DNA of 64,000 nt from Nostoc sp. NOS(2021) (GTDB taxonomy: Bacteria; Cyanobacteriota; Cyanobacteriia; Cyanobacteriales; Nostocaceae): contig NZ_JABXKM010000081.1 in the NCBI RefSeq assembly GCF_017115025.1, positions 1 to 64,000 on the forward strand, written 5' to 3'. The notes under the pieces are model-generated. The model searched no databases. It saw nothing but the letters and a program-made list of their open reading frames with translations, and was not told the origin of the DNA. The position numbers and the translations under genes are program-made. Of this stretch, positions 1 through 9,287 are shown in pieces. The first letter of the stretch is position 1, and each line of letters starts with the position of its first letter.

Positions 1-30
1 CCACTCCCCACTCCCCACTCCCCACTCCCT
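1..30 (+). repeat. In-frame heptanucleotide tandem repeat (STRR-like)
   Basis: Four tandem copies of the heptamer CCACTCC lie at the window edge within the radical SAM reading frame. Related heptamer arrays occur between genes elsewhere in this window (for example 58789-58812). Confidence 0.75.
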
Positions 31-934
31 CAATATTCCCCTCCCTTGGGATCATATTGATACCGGAATTGACAAAAAGTGGCTCCAAGAAGACTTACAA
101 CGCGCCTTAGAAGCTGCAATTGTACCCGACTGCTCTTTTGAAGGTTGTTCTCACTGTGGCGTCTGTGGCACAGACTTTGGTCATAACGTTGTGATTGAAT
201 CACCCGCTATCCCAAAATTCGCTGGGGAGTTTGTCCCCAACAAAACTAAGGCACAACGACTGCGAGTTTGGTTTGGGAAACAGGGTAATATGGCTTTGAT
301 CAGCCACCTAGATTTAATCCGTCTGTTTGACCGAGTTGTGCGACGAGCAAGCTTGCCAATCGCTTTCACCGGTGGGTTTCATCCCATGCCGCGAATTTCT
401 GTAGCAACTGCTTTGGCTCTAGGGGCTACTAGTAGTGGTGAAATAGTAGATTTTGAGTTAACTGTGCCAGTAGAAGTTGATACTTTTCGAGAACAGTTGG
501 CTCGTGAAATGCCCACAGACATACCTATATATAATGTGGAGCAGATAGATTTAAAAGCTAGTGCCGCGACCCAACTGCTGGAGGCCGCAGAGTATTTGAT
601 TACTGTAGCAACACTTGCAGAAGCAACACCTATACAATGGCAAAACTGGATTGATACAATCAAAGCAAAAGAGGAACTTTGGTACGAGCAAATAACAAAG
701 TCAGGCAAGAGCCAGTTAATAAATCTGCGCGATCGCTTATTTGAACTGGAATTAGTAGAAACCCACAATAGCAAAGCAGAATCTATATCATCTGTGATCC
801 GTTATCGAGGTAGCTATCGCCAGGACGGTTTGCTGTTGCGTCCCGAACAAATCCTGTTTATGCTAGAGGCAGTGGCTAGTGTAGAATTTCAACTCCTGCA
901 CATCCACCGCAATCGGCTAATTTTAGGGGTATAA
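2..934 (+). CDS. Radical SAM protein with C-terminal DUF2344 domain (5' end outside window)
   Basis: The reading frame is open from the left edge, so this is the C-terminal part of a larger protein. The first residues resemble the end of the TIGR03960-type B12-binding radical SAM family: a LPWDHIDTGI stretch and a Cys-rich CSFEGCSHCGVCG segment at about residues 45-60 of the visible part. A DUF2344 (TIGR03936) domain follows from about residue 75 (KAQRLRVWFGKQGNMALISH). A GTG at 191 could be taken as a start, but the homology-like sequence runs through it, so I treat this as one gene. In cyanobacteria this protein typically lies just upstream of rne, as here. Its substrate is not known to me. 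Oddity: the first 30 bases are four copies of a CACTCCC-type heptamer repeat read in frame as Pro/Ser/His residues. Confidence 0.8.
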   Translation, partial: HSPLPTPHSLNIPLPWDHIDTGIDKKWLQEDLQRALEAAIVPDCSFEGCSHCGVCGTDFGHNVVIESPAIPKFAGEFVPNKTKAQRLRVWFGKQGNMALISHLDLIRLFDRVVRRASLPIAFTGGFHPMPRISVATALALGATSSGEIVDFELTVPVEVDTFREQLAREMPTDIPIYNVEQIDLKASAATQLLEAAEYLITVATLAEATPIQWQNWIDTIKAKEELWYEQITKSGKSQLINLRDRLFELELVETHNSKAESISSVIRYRGSYRQDGLLLRPEQILFMLEAVASVEFQLLHIHRNRLILGV

Positions 935-1760
935 TCCCTGTAGGGCAGCTTGCTAGTAGTTGTCCTAACATGGCACATCGTAAGAATTGATTTTTAGCAA
1001 GGTTGCGTTAGAATGGTGTGAAGAGAAATTTTCTGGCGCTGCATTGAATTAGCTGGTTCACTACCCTGGTATTCAGGGGGCGAAAGCATACATATTAGAG
1101 TGCAACTTCTAGGATTTTATCCCAGAAAAACAAAAGGCAGATTAAAGAACACTCTCTCTATAGCTACCTTGTGAATCAGTAACTAACAGCAGGCTCGGTT
1201 AGCTTCTCTAAGTTCATGCTTTTTAAACAACTGCTGAATGTCTAATCTACAGTAGTACCCAAGAGCTAGTGCATTACTTTTCTAGAGTTGAAGCAACTGC
1301 CGTCGGTTATGCCGACTTGTAGACGTTCACAGACGCGCAAAGGGCTGCTTGCCATAGGCTAGGGCAGCTGAAGGCAGGGTAGCAGCTGGCGTTGCTGAGT
1401 ATAACCCTAAGGATAAATCCGGGGAATGGAAAATAGAAATAGTTTCTTTTTCTTAACGACTTCAGTAGGTTACTCTCAAATCAAGCGTCCTGAGTTAAAA
1501 GCTCACTCAGGATTTAGAACTTTCAACTCAGAACTCTCTTGATTGAGGGTATTGCATCACGAATCAACCACGGATGGTTGATTTAATTGCTGAAACAATA
1601 CGCAGCCGTGTAAACGCTCTTAAGAGCGCCAATAGCTATTTAACTTAGAAGCTCAGATTTGCGATTTTTATTACCAGTAGCACCTTTTAAGGGTTGTAGG
1701 ACAACAAAGGTATAACAAACCTTCAAACCTATTGGTGCTGCCAGTTTTTGAGGAAATTGA
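935..1760 (+). promoter_or_regulatory. Long structured leader/upstream region of rne
   Basis: 826 bases without a supported gene precede rne. Visible structure: an outer inverted repeat AATCAAG (1479-1485) / CTTGATT (1538-1544) enclosing a hairpin TCCTGAGT (1488-1495) / ACTCAGGA (1505-1512); a 9-bp stem with a 4-nt loop, AATCAACCA-CGGA-TGGTTGATT (1562-1583); and a perfect palindrome CGCTCTTAAGAGCG (1615-1628). The segment around 1287-1405 carries a dispersed repeat related to one at the end of rnhB. RNase E mRNAs are autoregulated through their 5' UTR in E. coli, and long rne leaders are known in cyanobacteria. That this one acts so is inference. I cannot place the promoter. Confidence 0.5.
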
Positions 1761-3914
1761 ATGCCAAAACAAATTATCATCGCGGAGCAGCACCAAATTG
1801 CTGCGGTTTTTTCTGAAGATCAAATACAGGAACTCGTTGTTGCTACAGGTCATCATCAAATAGGTGATATCTACTTAGGAGTAGTAGAAAACGTATTGCC
1901 TGGGATAGATGCGGCTTTTGTGAATATTGGCGACCCAGAGCGCAACGGTTTTATTCACGTCACCGACTTAGGGCCATTGAAGCTAAAGCGTACCGCTGCG
2001 GCAATTACAGAACTACTAGCACCACAGCAGAAAGTTTTGGTGCAAGTAATGAAAGAGCCAACGGGGACAAAAGGGCCCAGGCTCACGGGTAATATTACCT
2101 TACCCGGACGCTACGTAGTACTGATGCCCTATGGCAGGGGCGTAAATTTATCCCGACGGATTAAAAGTGAAAGTGAGCGCAACCGCTTGCGGGCGCTGGC
2201 GATTTTGGTCAAACCGGCGGGAATGGGTTTGCTTGTGCGTACAGAAGCCGAAGGCAAACCAGAAGAAGCGATCATGGAAGATTTGGAGGTGCTGCAAAAG
2301 CAATGGGAGGCGATCCAGCTGGAAGCGCAGTCCACCCGTGCTCCAGCACTGCTCAACCGGGACGATGACTTCATTCAGCGCGTATTGCGGGATATGTACG
2401 GCGCGGATGTAAATCGGATTGTCGTGGATTCCAGTACTGGTTTGAAGCGCGTAAAGCAGTACTTGCAGAATTGGAGTGGAGGTCAAACACCGCAGGGATT
2501 GTTGATTGACCATCACCGCGATCGCTCCCCAATTTTAGAGTACTTCCGCATTACTGCCGCGATTCGAGAAGCCCTCAAACCGAGAGTAGACCTACCTTCT
2601 GGAGGCTATGTCATCATTGAGCCGACTGAGGCATTAACCGTAATCGATGTTAACTCAGGTTCCTTTACGCGATCGGCAACAGCTAGAGAAACAGTTTTGT
2701 GGACAAACTGCGAAGCTGCAACAGAAATTGCTCGCCAGTTGCGTCTGCGGAATATCGCCGGGGTGATCGTCGTTGATTTTATTGATATGGAATCGCGACG
2801 TGACCAACTGCAAGTTCTCGAACACTTTAATAAAGCACTCAAAGCAGACAAAGCTCGTCCCCAGATTGCCCAACTTACCGAACTGGGTTTAGTAGAACTC
2901 ACCCGCAAGCGTCAGGGTCAAAACATTTACGAATTGTTTGGTGAAACTTGTCCCACCTGTGGCGGTTTAGGACATATCGTGCGTCTGCCTGGAGAAATCG
3001 AAAACCGATTGCCAATACCGGCAGAGACACCAGAGCGTGAGCGTTTTGTATCCCTGCCTCACCGAGGAGAACCACGTCAGCCATCTGCCCGCATCCCAGA
3101 ACCACGAGAAACCTATGATGGATTTGGAGAAGCCTTTGACGGCGACTCGGAATTGAGTAACCTTAATCTGATCAATCATCCTAGTTATCAAGAACTTAAT
3201 GATAATAAGCGTCGTACCCGCACTCGCCGCAGTCGAATTGGCATCAATGGGTTAAACGGGAAAGATGAAGCTCGTGTTGTTCCCAATCCCCTGGCTTTTG
3301 TCAACGAGCCAGACTTAGACCTTGATGTGGAACCAGAACTAGGAGTTGCACCAGAGATCCCCTCACCCACCCTTGGTAAACCAGGTTGGAGTGAAAGAGT
3401 AGAGCGCATTAAAGTTACCAAGGCAGAGCCAATCAAACCAGTGGTAGAACCGCCGGAGATTAGAACTGTAGAAATGAGCCTCCAAGAACAGGATATGTTT
3501 GCCTTGATGGGAATATCTCCCTTGGTGAAGTTAGAGCAAGAGGTTAAAAATACCAAGTCTGTGATTATTAATGTGATTCAGCCCGGTCAACTGCCAACGA
3601 CCCCAACTGAATCAACCTCAGAATCAACTATTGCCCAAAAAGCAACATCTGAAATAACCGCGATTGCCCAAAAAGCAACATCTGAAATAACTGCAAGCAA
3701 AATACCGACACCAAAAGTTATTGAACCAGAACAAAAATCTTTGATAGAAGAGACAACCCAACCATCGGAGTTGACTGCGAATCCTTCGGGACGCTTGTCG
3801 GCGATTGCCTCCGCCGCGAACGCGATCGCAGATGAAACTGAAGCTGAAGGCAATAGTAGCGCCACTGCCAGCCGTCGTCGCCGCCGTCGTTCCTCCGCGA
3901 TCGAGGATAATTAA
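1761..3914 (+). CDS. rne: Ribonuclease E
   Basis: Endoribonuclease that starts mRNA decay and processes rRNA/tRNA precursors. The 717-aa protein has an N-terminal S1 RNA-binding domain (about residues 35-120) and the catalytic DNase I-like region with the two metal-binding aspartates, D296 in TVIDVNSG and D339 in VVDFIDM. The zinc-link cysteines are C397 and C400 in CPTCGG. As in cyanobacterial enzymes the C-terminal half is short and non-catalytic, with a Glu/Pro/Thr-rich linker (about 430-690). It ends in an Arg-rich tail, SRRRRRRSSAIEDN, close to the short Arg-rich C-terminal peptide reported to bind PNPase in Anabaena. A 33-bp tandem duplication (3630-3695) repeats IAQKATSEITA in the linker. 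The ATG is preceded by AGGA. The stop lies 8 bases before rnhB, so the two are probably co-transcribed. Confidence 0.96.
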   Translation: MPKQIIIAEQHQIAAVFSEDQIQELVVATGHHQIGDIYLGVVENVLPGIDAAFVNIGDPERNGFIHVTDLGPLKLKRTAAAITELLAPQQKVLVQVMKEPTGTKGPRLTGNITLPGRYVVLMPYGRGVNLSRRIKSESERNRLRALAILVKPAGMGLLVRTEAEGKPEEAIMEDLEVLQKQWEAIQLEAQSTRAPALLNRDDDFIQRVLRDMYGADVNRIVVDSSTGLKRVKQYLQNWSGGQTPQGLLIDHHRDRSPILEYFRITAAIREALKPRVDLPSGGYVIIEPTEALTVIDVNSGSFTRSATARETVLWTNCEAATEIARQLRLRNIAGVIVVDFIDMESRRDQLQVLEHFNKALKADKARPQIAQLTELGLVELTRKRQGQNIYELFGETCPTCGGLGHIVRLPGEIENRLPIPAETPERERFVSLPHRGEPRQPSARIPEPRETYDGFGEAFDGDSELSNLNLINHPSYQELNDNKRRTRTRRSRIGINGLNGKDEARVVPNPLAFVNEPDLDLDVEPELGVAPEIPSPTLGKPGWSERVERIKVTKAEPIKPVVEPPEIRTVEMSLQEQDMFALMGISPLVKLEQEVKNTKSVIINVIQPGQLPTTPTESTSESTIAQKATSEITAIAQKATSEITASKIPTPKVIEPEQKSLIEETTQPSELTANPSGRLSAIASAANAIADETEAEGNSSATASRRRRRRSSAIEDN
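3630..3695 (+). repeat. 33-bp tandem duplication inside rne
   Basis: Two adjacent 33-bp units (3630-3662 and 3663-3695) differ at two bases in the last two codons and encode the same 11 residues, IAQKATSEITA. They lie in the non-catalytic linker. Confidence 0.9.
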
Positions 3915-3922
3915 TTTGCTTT

Positions 3923-4624
3923 ATGGTAGAAACATCGCCAGCACCCTTGGAAAAATCCAGTTGGCTGGAATTTTCTACCTTGTCAGGGATTCCAGGATTG
4001 GTTGCAGGTGTGGATGAAGTAGGGCGAGGTGCCCTATTTGGCCCTGTGGTGGCGGCAGCAGTGATCCTACCAGATCATGCTTTGCCAATACTGATGGCAG
4101 CTAAAATTAAAGACAGTAAAAAGTTGTCTAGTTCTCGTAGAACTCAGCTAGCGCAACAAATTAGTGGGCTGGCTATAGACTGGAAAATTGGGTTTGCTTC
4201 TACTGCCGAAATTGACAAAATAAATATTTTGCAAGCAACGCTGTTAGCAATGAAGCGGGCTGTACTGAAGTTAAAGGTACAGCCTACAATCTGCTTGGTT
4301 GATGGCAATCAGTCAATCAAAGACTTGCTAGTGCCGCAACAAACAATAGTTAAGGGGGACGAGCGATCGCTCGCTATTGCCTCTGCTAGTATTGTTGCTA
4401 AGGTTTGGCGTGACGAACTGGTAATGCGTCTAGCATTAAAATACCCTATGTACAACCTGGAGTGTAATAAGGGTTATGGTAGCCAGCGGCATTTGCTGGC
4501 TTTGCAACAATACGGGCCCTCGCCCCTACATCGTCAGTCTTTTCGTCCTTGCCAAATCAAATTACTGAGGAGCCAGTGCGTTGGGCGGCTCTGCCGACTT
4601 GAAGCAACTGGCGTTGTTGAGTGA
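3923..4624 (+). CDS. rnhB: Ribonuclease HII
   Basis: Cleaves RNA in RNA-DNA hybrids, including single misincorporated ribonucleotides. The GVDEVGRG motif holding the first catalytic acidic residues is at about residues 29-36. Later acidic positions are in TICLVDGN and in KVWRDEL. The ATG follows rne by 8 bases, which suggests one transcript. The last ~18 residues (from about RSQCVGRL to GVVE) do not look like RNase HII. Their DNA (about 4577-4620) matches a dispersed repeat also present upstream of rne, so a mobile repeat has probably replaced the original C-terminus. The core family fold ends before this, so activity is likely kept. Confidence 0.95.
   Translation: MVETSPAPLEKSSWLEFSTLSGIPGLVAGVDEVGRGALFGPVVAAAVILPDHALPILMAAKIKDSKKLSSSRRTQLAQQISGLAIDWKIGFASTAEIDKINILQATLLAMKRAVLKLKVQPTICLVDGNQSIKDLLVPQQTIVKGDERSLAIASASIVAKVWRDELVMRLALKYPMYNLECNKGYGSQRHLLALQQYGPSPLHRQSFRPCQIKLLRSQCVGRLCRLEATGVVE
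4577..4620 (+). repeat. Dispersed repeat forming the 3' end of rnhB
   Basis: The words CTGCCGACTTG and TTGAAGCAACTGGCGT recur with small changes at about 1287-1317 upstream of rne (ATGCCGACTTG, TTGAAGCAACTGCCGT), and an AGCAGCTGGCGTTG copy lies near 1383. Confidence 0.55.
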
Positions 4625-4632
4625 TTAAATAA

Positions 4633-5220
4633 TTACTCGACATTCAGGATTGGTAATTCAGTACTGTCACCGTCAAGTCCTCTATCTTTAGTTTGTGATA
4701 TCACCCAGTAGCGATAATCCGCCAAAAGTTGATTTAATAATCGTTGCTTGACTGACAACAGCACGCTTTTGAGCAAACCATTGCCAGTAGCTTCTAAAAT
4801 TGGCTTAGGAGTGAAGGAAAATGGCGGTGGAAAATCCACCAGCACTTCTAAATCAGCTATTCCTTGCAGGTGAGTGCCAGTGCTAAACTCTTTGGGAGAC
4901 AAATACCCTTTTAAATTGAGAGCAAAGCGCTGGTTAATATACTCGAAACCCAGAATTTCACAGCCTAGCGATCGCAAATAAATAACTCCATTTGATTCTG
5001 CCCACACTCTCATGTCTACAGTAGGTTGAATACTTAGTGACATAAAAGTAAGCGGACGCATTTTCAAGCGAAATACCTCCTCAGAAAGCTGCTGAATCCG
5101 GCTATTGTCAACTAAAGCCCTAACCAGACGTTGAGGCTGACGCAAATAATGCTGAATGGGAATAGGCTGCTCTGGAACAGCGATTTCAACCGATTGGGAG
5201 GCAGTAAACCGGGTAGCCAT
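4633..5220 (-). CDS. DUF1997 family protein
   Basis: A 195-aa protein of the DUF1997 family, found in cyanobacteria and plants, with no assigned biochemical function that I know of. Recognisable stretches are the N-terminal QPIPIQHYLRQPQRLVRAL, the central RMRPLTFMSLSIQP-like segment and a conserved LEVLVDFPPPFSF. There is no signal peptide or clear membrane segment. The gene faces rnhB tail to tail with only 8 bases between stops. The next 467 bases upstream carry no gene. The family call is by recognition of sequence pattern. Confidence 0.8.
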   Translation of the reverse strand: MATRFTASQSVEIAVPEQPIPIQHYLRQPQRLVRALVDNSRIQQLSEEVFRLKMRPLTFMSLSIQPTVDMRVWAESNGVIYLRSLGCEILGFEYINQRFALNLKGYLSPKEFSTGTHLQGIADLEVLVDFPPPFSFTPKPILEATGNGLLKSVLLSVKQRLLNQLLADYRYWVISQTKDRGLDGDSTELPILNVE

Positions 5221-5687
5221 GAGCGGATAAAAATATCTGTTTCTTAATTTTAATATTTTTTAACAACTTAGTTCTGATTATTAGAAAAGTACAAAATTTA
5301 TTGACAATAAAAATGATTGTTGCTTATCAGCTATACATCATTAGTAAAAAGTTGGTACGCTCATTACTATCTTTAGTTCAAGAAATTAGAGATTAGTATT
5401 TAAGTCTTGACAGAAAATCATGAATATGCATCGTTCTTGGGTCAGCAACCAATATAATTGCTCTTAAATCTTCAGAGGAATTTAGCAAAAAAACTACCAG
5501 AAAATCTATCTGGTAGAAGACTGATTTCCATAACTTGTTTTCCTGGATACATATTTCGGTCTATTGGTTTAGTGCGTAAATTTTAGAGATAACAGTGTCT
5601 ATTAAGAGTAGATATTGAATATATTTGCCAAGACCAAAATATCATACCTCTGTTTACCGATTAAACTCACAACTTAAGGCTAAAGGC
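5221..5687. other. Intergenic region between DUF1997 gene and pheA
   Basis: 467 AT-rich bases between divergent genes must hold both promoters. I cannot place them. The one clear structure is a minus-strand terminator-like hairpin at 5487-5516. Confidence 0.6.
5487..5516 (-). terminator. Orphan intrinsic terminator (minus strand)
   Basis: CTACCAGA (5494-5501) and TCTGGTAG (5509-5516) form a perfect 8-bp stem with a 7-nt loop. On the minus strand the stem is followed at once by seven T residues (A-run 5487-5493 on plus). No minus-strand gene lies directly to its right, so it may end an unannotated or antisense transcript. Confidence 0.65.
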
Positions 5688-6563
5688 ATGACTTTATCGA
5701 TCGCACATTTAGGGCCTCCTGGCACTTACACAGAACAAGCAGCTGTTTTTTATGTCAACTGGTTGAGCAAAAGTACGGGAGTTGAAGCTATATTAAGCCC
5801 TTATCTCACCATTTCTCAATCACTGCACGCCGTTGCTGATGGTCAAGCCCACTTGGCTGTTGTGCCAGTGGAAAATTCTATTGAAGGGAGTGTGACTACA
5901 ACACTGGATACACTCTGGCAGTTGGACAGTTTGCGAATTCAGTTGGCTTTAGTATTACCTATTGCCCATATGTTAATTTCCTGTGCGTCTAATTTAGATA
6001 GGATTAAAACTGTTTACTCTCACCCGCAAGCTTTGGCACAATGTCAGGGATGGTTAGAGCGGTTTCTCCCGACTGTAGAGATTATTCCCAGCAATTCCAC
6101 AACCGAAGCACTACAGCGATTAGAGGAAGACACAACAACAGCAGCGATCGCCTCTAGTAGAGCAGCTCAACTCTACAACCTGCCCATACTTGCCAGTAAC
6201 ATCAACGACTATCCAGAAAACTTCACTCGTTTTTGGGTAGTAAGTCAGGGTGAAGCGGAGGCTGGATACCAGGCATCAATAACATGTGCCAGCCATACAT
6301 CGCTAGCTTTTAGTATGCCTGCCAACACACCCGGAGCATTGGTCAAACCTTTGCAAATATTTGCTCAGTTAGGGATTAACCTTAGCCGGATTGAATCTCG
6401 TCCGACGAAGCGATCGCTAGGCGAATACTTGTTTTTCATGGATTTAGAAGCGGATGCTAAGGAAGCACAAATGCAATCTGCTTTAGCAGAATTAACTAAC
6501 CACACAGAAATTTTAAAAATTCTTGGCGTTTACAATGTTTTGCCGATCAGGGCTGTTACTTGA
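5688..6563 (+). CDS. pheA: Prephenate dehydratase
   Basis: Converts prephenate to phenylpyruvate in phenylalanine synthesis; cytosolic. I start at the ATG at 5688 (MTLSIAHLGPPGTYTEQ), giving 291 aa, because this matches the family N-terminus and has AAGG upstream; a longer TTG start at 5625 is less likely. The catalytic domain spans about residues 1-190, with the VPVENSIEGSV segment and the TRFW motif in ENFTRFWVVS. A C-terminal ACT domain (about 205-285, PGALVKPLQIF ... ESRP) is the usual phenylalanine-binding regulatory domain, so feedback inhibition is expected. There is no fused chorismate mutase. It is followed by heptamer repeats and then the convergent LON gene. Confidence 0.93.
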   Translation: MTLSIAHLGPPGTYTEQAAVFYVNWLSKSTGVEAILSPYLTISQSLHAVADGQAHLAVVPVENSIEGSVTTTLDTLWQLDSLRIQLALVLPIAHMLISCASNLDRIKTVYSHPQALAQCQGWLERFLPTVEIIPSNSTTEALQRLEEDTTTAAIASSRAAQLYNLPILASNINDYPENFTRFWVVSQGEAEAGYQASITCASHTSLAFSMPANTPGALVKPLQIFAQLGINLSRIESRPTKRSLGEYLFFMDLEADAKEAQMQSALAELTNHTEILKILGVYNVLPIRAVT

Positions 6564-6565
6564 TA

Positions 6566-6692
6566 AATTAGGAGTTATCAGTTAGGAATTAAGAGTTATC
6601 AGTTATTAGTTAGGGACTATAAATTATAAGTTGTCAATTTGTTATTTTTTGTTATTTTTTCCTAACTCCTAACTCCTAACTCCTCACTCCTC
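6566..6692. repeat. Short tandem repeats between pheA and the LON-domain gene
   Basis: Imperfect heptamer arrays of the AGTTATC/AGTTAGG type (6569-6620) and CCTAACT type (6660-6690) fill the gap between the two convergent genes. They match the STRR repeats common in heterocystous cyanobacteria. Confidence 0.75.
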
Positions 6693-7338
6693 ACTTTTGA
6701 TTAAATGTATCTTTGAGAACAGCGCGAGCTGCCAAGTGATTCCGAGTAGAAGTTAAAATTTCTGCTTCCCGCTCTAGACGAGTTACAGTATCTTGCATTT
6801 CTAGCAATAATTGCTGCTCTGCGGCGACACCGTAAAGATTACTGGCTACCCAATAAGATAACTCTGTTGGTAGATCAGGCAAATCTTCTGGCAGTTCGAT
6901 ATTTTGTTCGGTTAATTTGGCTGACAGACGCACAACATCTCGCAGTAGTTGTTCTACCTGAGAAGATAAAGGTCGCAAATCTTTAGTCGGTGGTTGGTCT
7001 TCAATCCACTCCACTAAGCCAACGCGGTATGGCTTTTCACGAACATACTCTAATACACGAAATCTTTGCTGCCCTAAAGTCATCATCTTGATCCGATCAT
7101 CTGGCAGCCGCTGGTGATGAACGATTTCCGCACAGCAACCAGTGTTTGCAATTGTACCTTTAACAGGATCGACCATCAAAACACCGAACCTGCGATCGCT
7201 CTCCAAAATCGTGTTCATCATGATTCGGTAGCGAAATTCAAATATGTGCAGGGGTAATGGCCTGGTAGGAAACAGAACTACTTCGGGTAACGGGAACAGA
7301 GGTAGTTCGCGAACTGCAATTTTAGAAGATGATGTCAT
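6691..7338 (-). CDS. LON substrate-binding domain protein
   Basis: A stand-alone LON N-terminal (substrate-binding, PF02190) domain of 215 aa without the AAA+ or protease domains of Lon itself. The opening VRELPLFPLPEVVLFPTRPL and the following HIFEFRYRIMMN are typical. A later GQQRFRVLEYV segment also fits. The C-terminal ~70 residues are helical with charged repeats. Such proteins are common in cyanobacteria and plants; their role is unclear, and a role in selecting proteins for degradation is only inferred. It lies downstream of rpsJ on the same strand, but the rpsJ terminator separates them, so it probably has its own promoter. Confidence 0.88.
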   Translation of the reverse strand: MTSSSKIAVRELPLFPLPEVVLFPTRPLPLHIFEFRYRIMMNTILESDRRFGVLMVDPVKGTIANTGCCAEIVHHQRLPDDRIKMMTLGQQRFRVLEYVREKPYRVGLVEWIEDQPPTKDLRPLSSQVEQLLRDVVRLSAKLTEQNIELPEDLPDLPTELSYWVASNLYGVAAEQQLLLEMQDTVTRLEREAEILTSTRNHLAARAVLKDTFNQK

Positions 7339-7427
7339 TGTTACCTTGGTATAAACTTAATCTTTAAAATTTATTTTTCTCTGCTTTTCCCGTACTTTGT
7401 CTACATTCTATCATTTGTTTCCTAGCT

Positions 7428-7461
7428 AAATAAAAGCCCTGAGATATATTTCTTCAGGGCT
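7428..7461 (-). terminator. Intrinsic terminator downstream of rpsJ
   Basis: AGCCCTGA (7435-7442) pairs with TCAGGGCT (7454-7461). On the minus strand the stem is followed by TTTTATTT. It is placed to end the str operon transcript about 75 bases after the rpsJ stop. Confidence 0.8.
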
Positions 7462-7533
7462 ATGTAAAAATTCATTCATACTAATGTCATTTGTCCTTTG
7501 TCTGAGTACTAATGACGAATAGCTAATGACTAA

Positions 7534-7851
7534 TTAAAGTTTGACTTCGATATCTACACCCGATGGTAGATCCAATTTCATCAGGGCATCAATAGTCTTA
7601 GAAGAGGGCTGATAAATGTCAATAATCCGGCGATGAGTACGGGTTTCAAAGTGTTCCCGTGAATCTTTATCTACGTGAGGCGATCGCAGCACACAATAGA
7701 TCCGGCGTTTTGTTGGTAAAGGAATTGGGCCTATAGCTGTAGCGTTGGTGCGGTTAGCTGTGTCTACAATCTTCTCGCAAGATGTATCTAATAAGCGCCT
7801 GTCAAAAGCTTGTAAACGAATTCTAATCTTCTGCTGCTGTAGAGTTGCCAT
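7534..7851 (-). CDS. rpsJ: 30S ribosomal protein S10
   Basis: Small-subunit protein of 105 aa, the usual length. The start [19 protein letters not shown] and the segment [20 protein letters not shown] are characteristic. It binds in the 30S head and, in complex with NusB, takes part in antitermination. It is the last gene of the str operon here, after tuf, which is a common cyanobacterial arrangement. A hairpin and heptamer repeats lie between tuf and rpsJ, and a strong terminator follows. Confidence 0.97.
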   Translation of the reverse strand: MATLQQQKIRIRLQAFDRRLLDTSCEKIVDTANRTNATAIGPIPLPTKRRIYCVLRSPHVDKDSREHFETRTHRRIIDIYQPSSKTIDALMKLDLPSGVDIEVKL

Positions 7852-7861
7852 CTTTAATTTT

Positions 7862-7962
7862 CCAGGTTCTGCGTAATTAGGAGAGTAGTTACAGGTTAAA
7901 GGTTACAAGTTATAGGTTACAGAAAACTATCACCTGTCCCCTGTAACCTATTACCTTATTTA
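7862..7962. repeat. Short tandem repeats between tuf and rpsJ
   Basis: Imperfect heptamer-type copies of AGGTTACA/AGTTATA and their complement (CTGTAACC) fill most of the gap, forming an inverted arrangement (7876-7922 against 7930-7950). Confidence 0.6.
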
Positions 7963-7975
7963 TAGAGGGAAGAGA

Positions 7976-8015
7976 AAGGAGCAGAGAGGCACAATAAATA
8001 CCATCTCTGCTCCTT
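7976..8015 (-). terminator. Hairpin downstream of tuf
   Basis: A perfect 12-bp stem, AAGGAGCAGAGA (7976-7987) with TCTCTGCTCCTT (8004-8015), lies 20 bases after the tuf stop. On the minus strand it is followed by a pyrimidine-rich TTCTCTTCCCTC stretch rather than a pure T-run. It may be a partial terminator or an RNA-stabilising 3' end that uncouples tuf from rpsJ levels. Confidence 0.6.
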
Positions 8016-8034
8016 CGTTATGAGCAAAAAGGTG

Positions 8035-9264
<1,230 letters not shown>

Positions 9265-9287
9265 GAATGCTCATTTCCTTATTTTAA

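Noticed and set aside
191-934. Separate gene starting at GTG 191
   Set aside because: Family-like sequence (LPWDHIDTG, CSHCGVCG) continues in frame upstream to the window edge.
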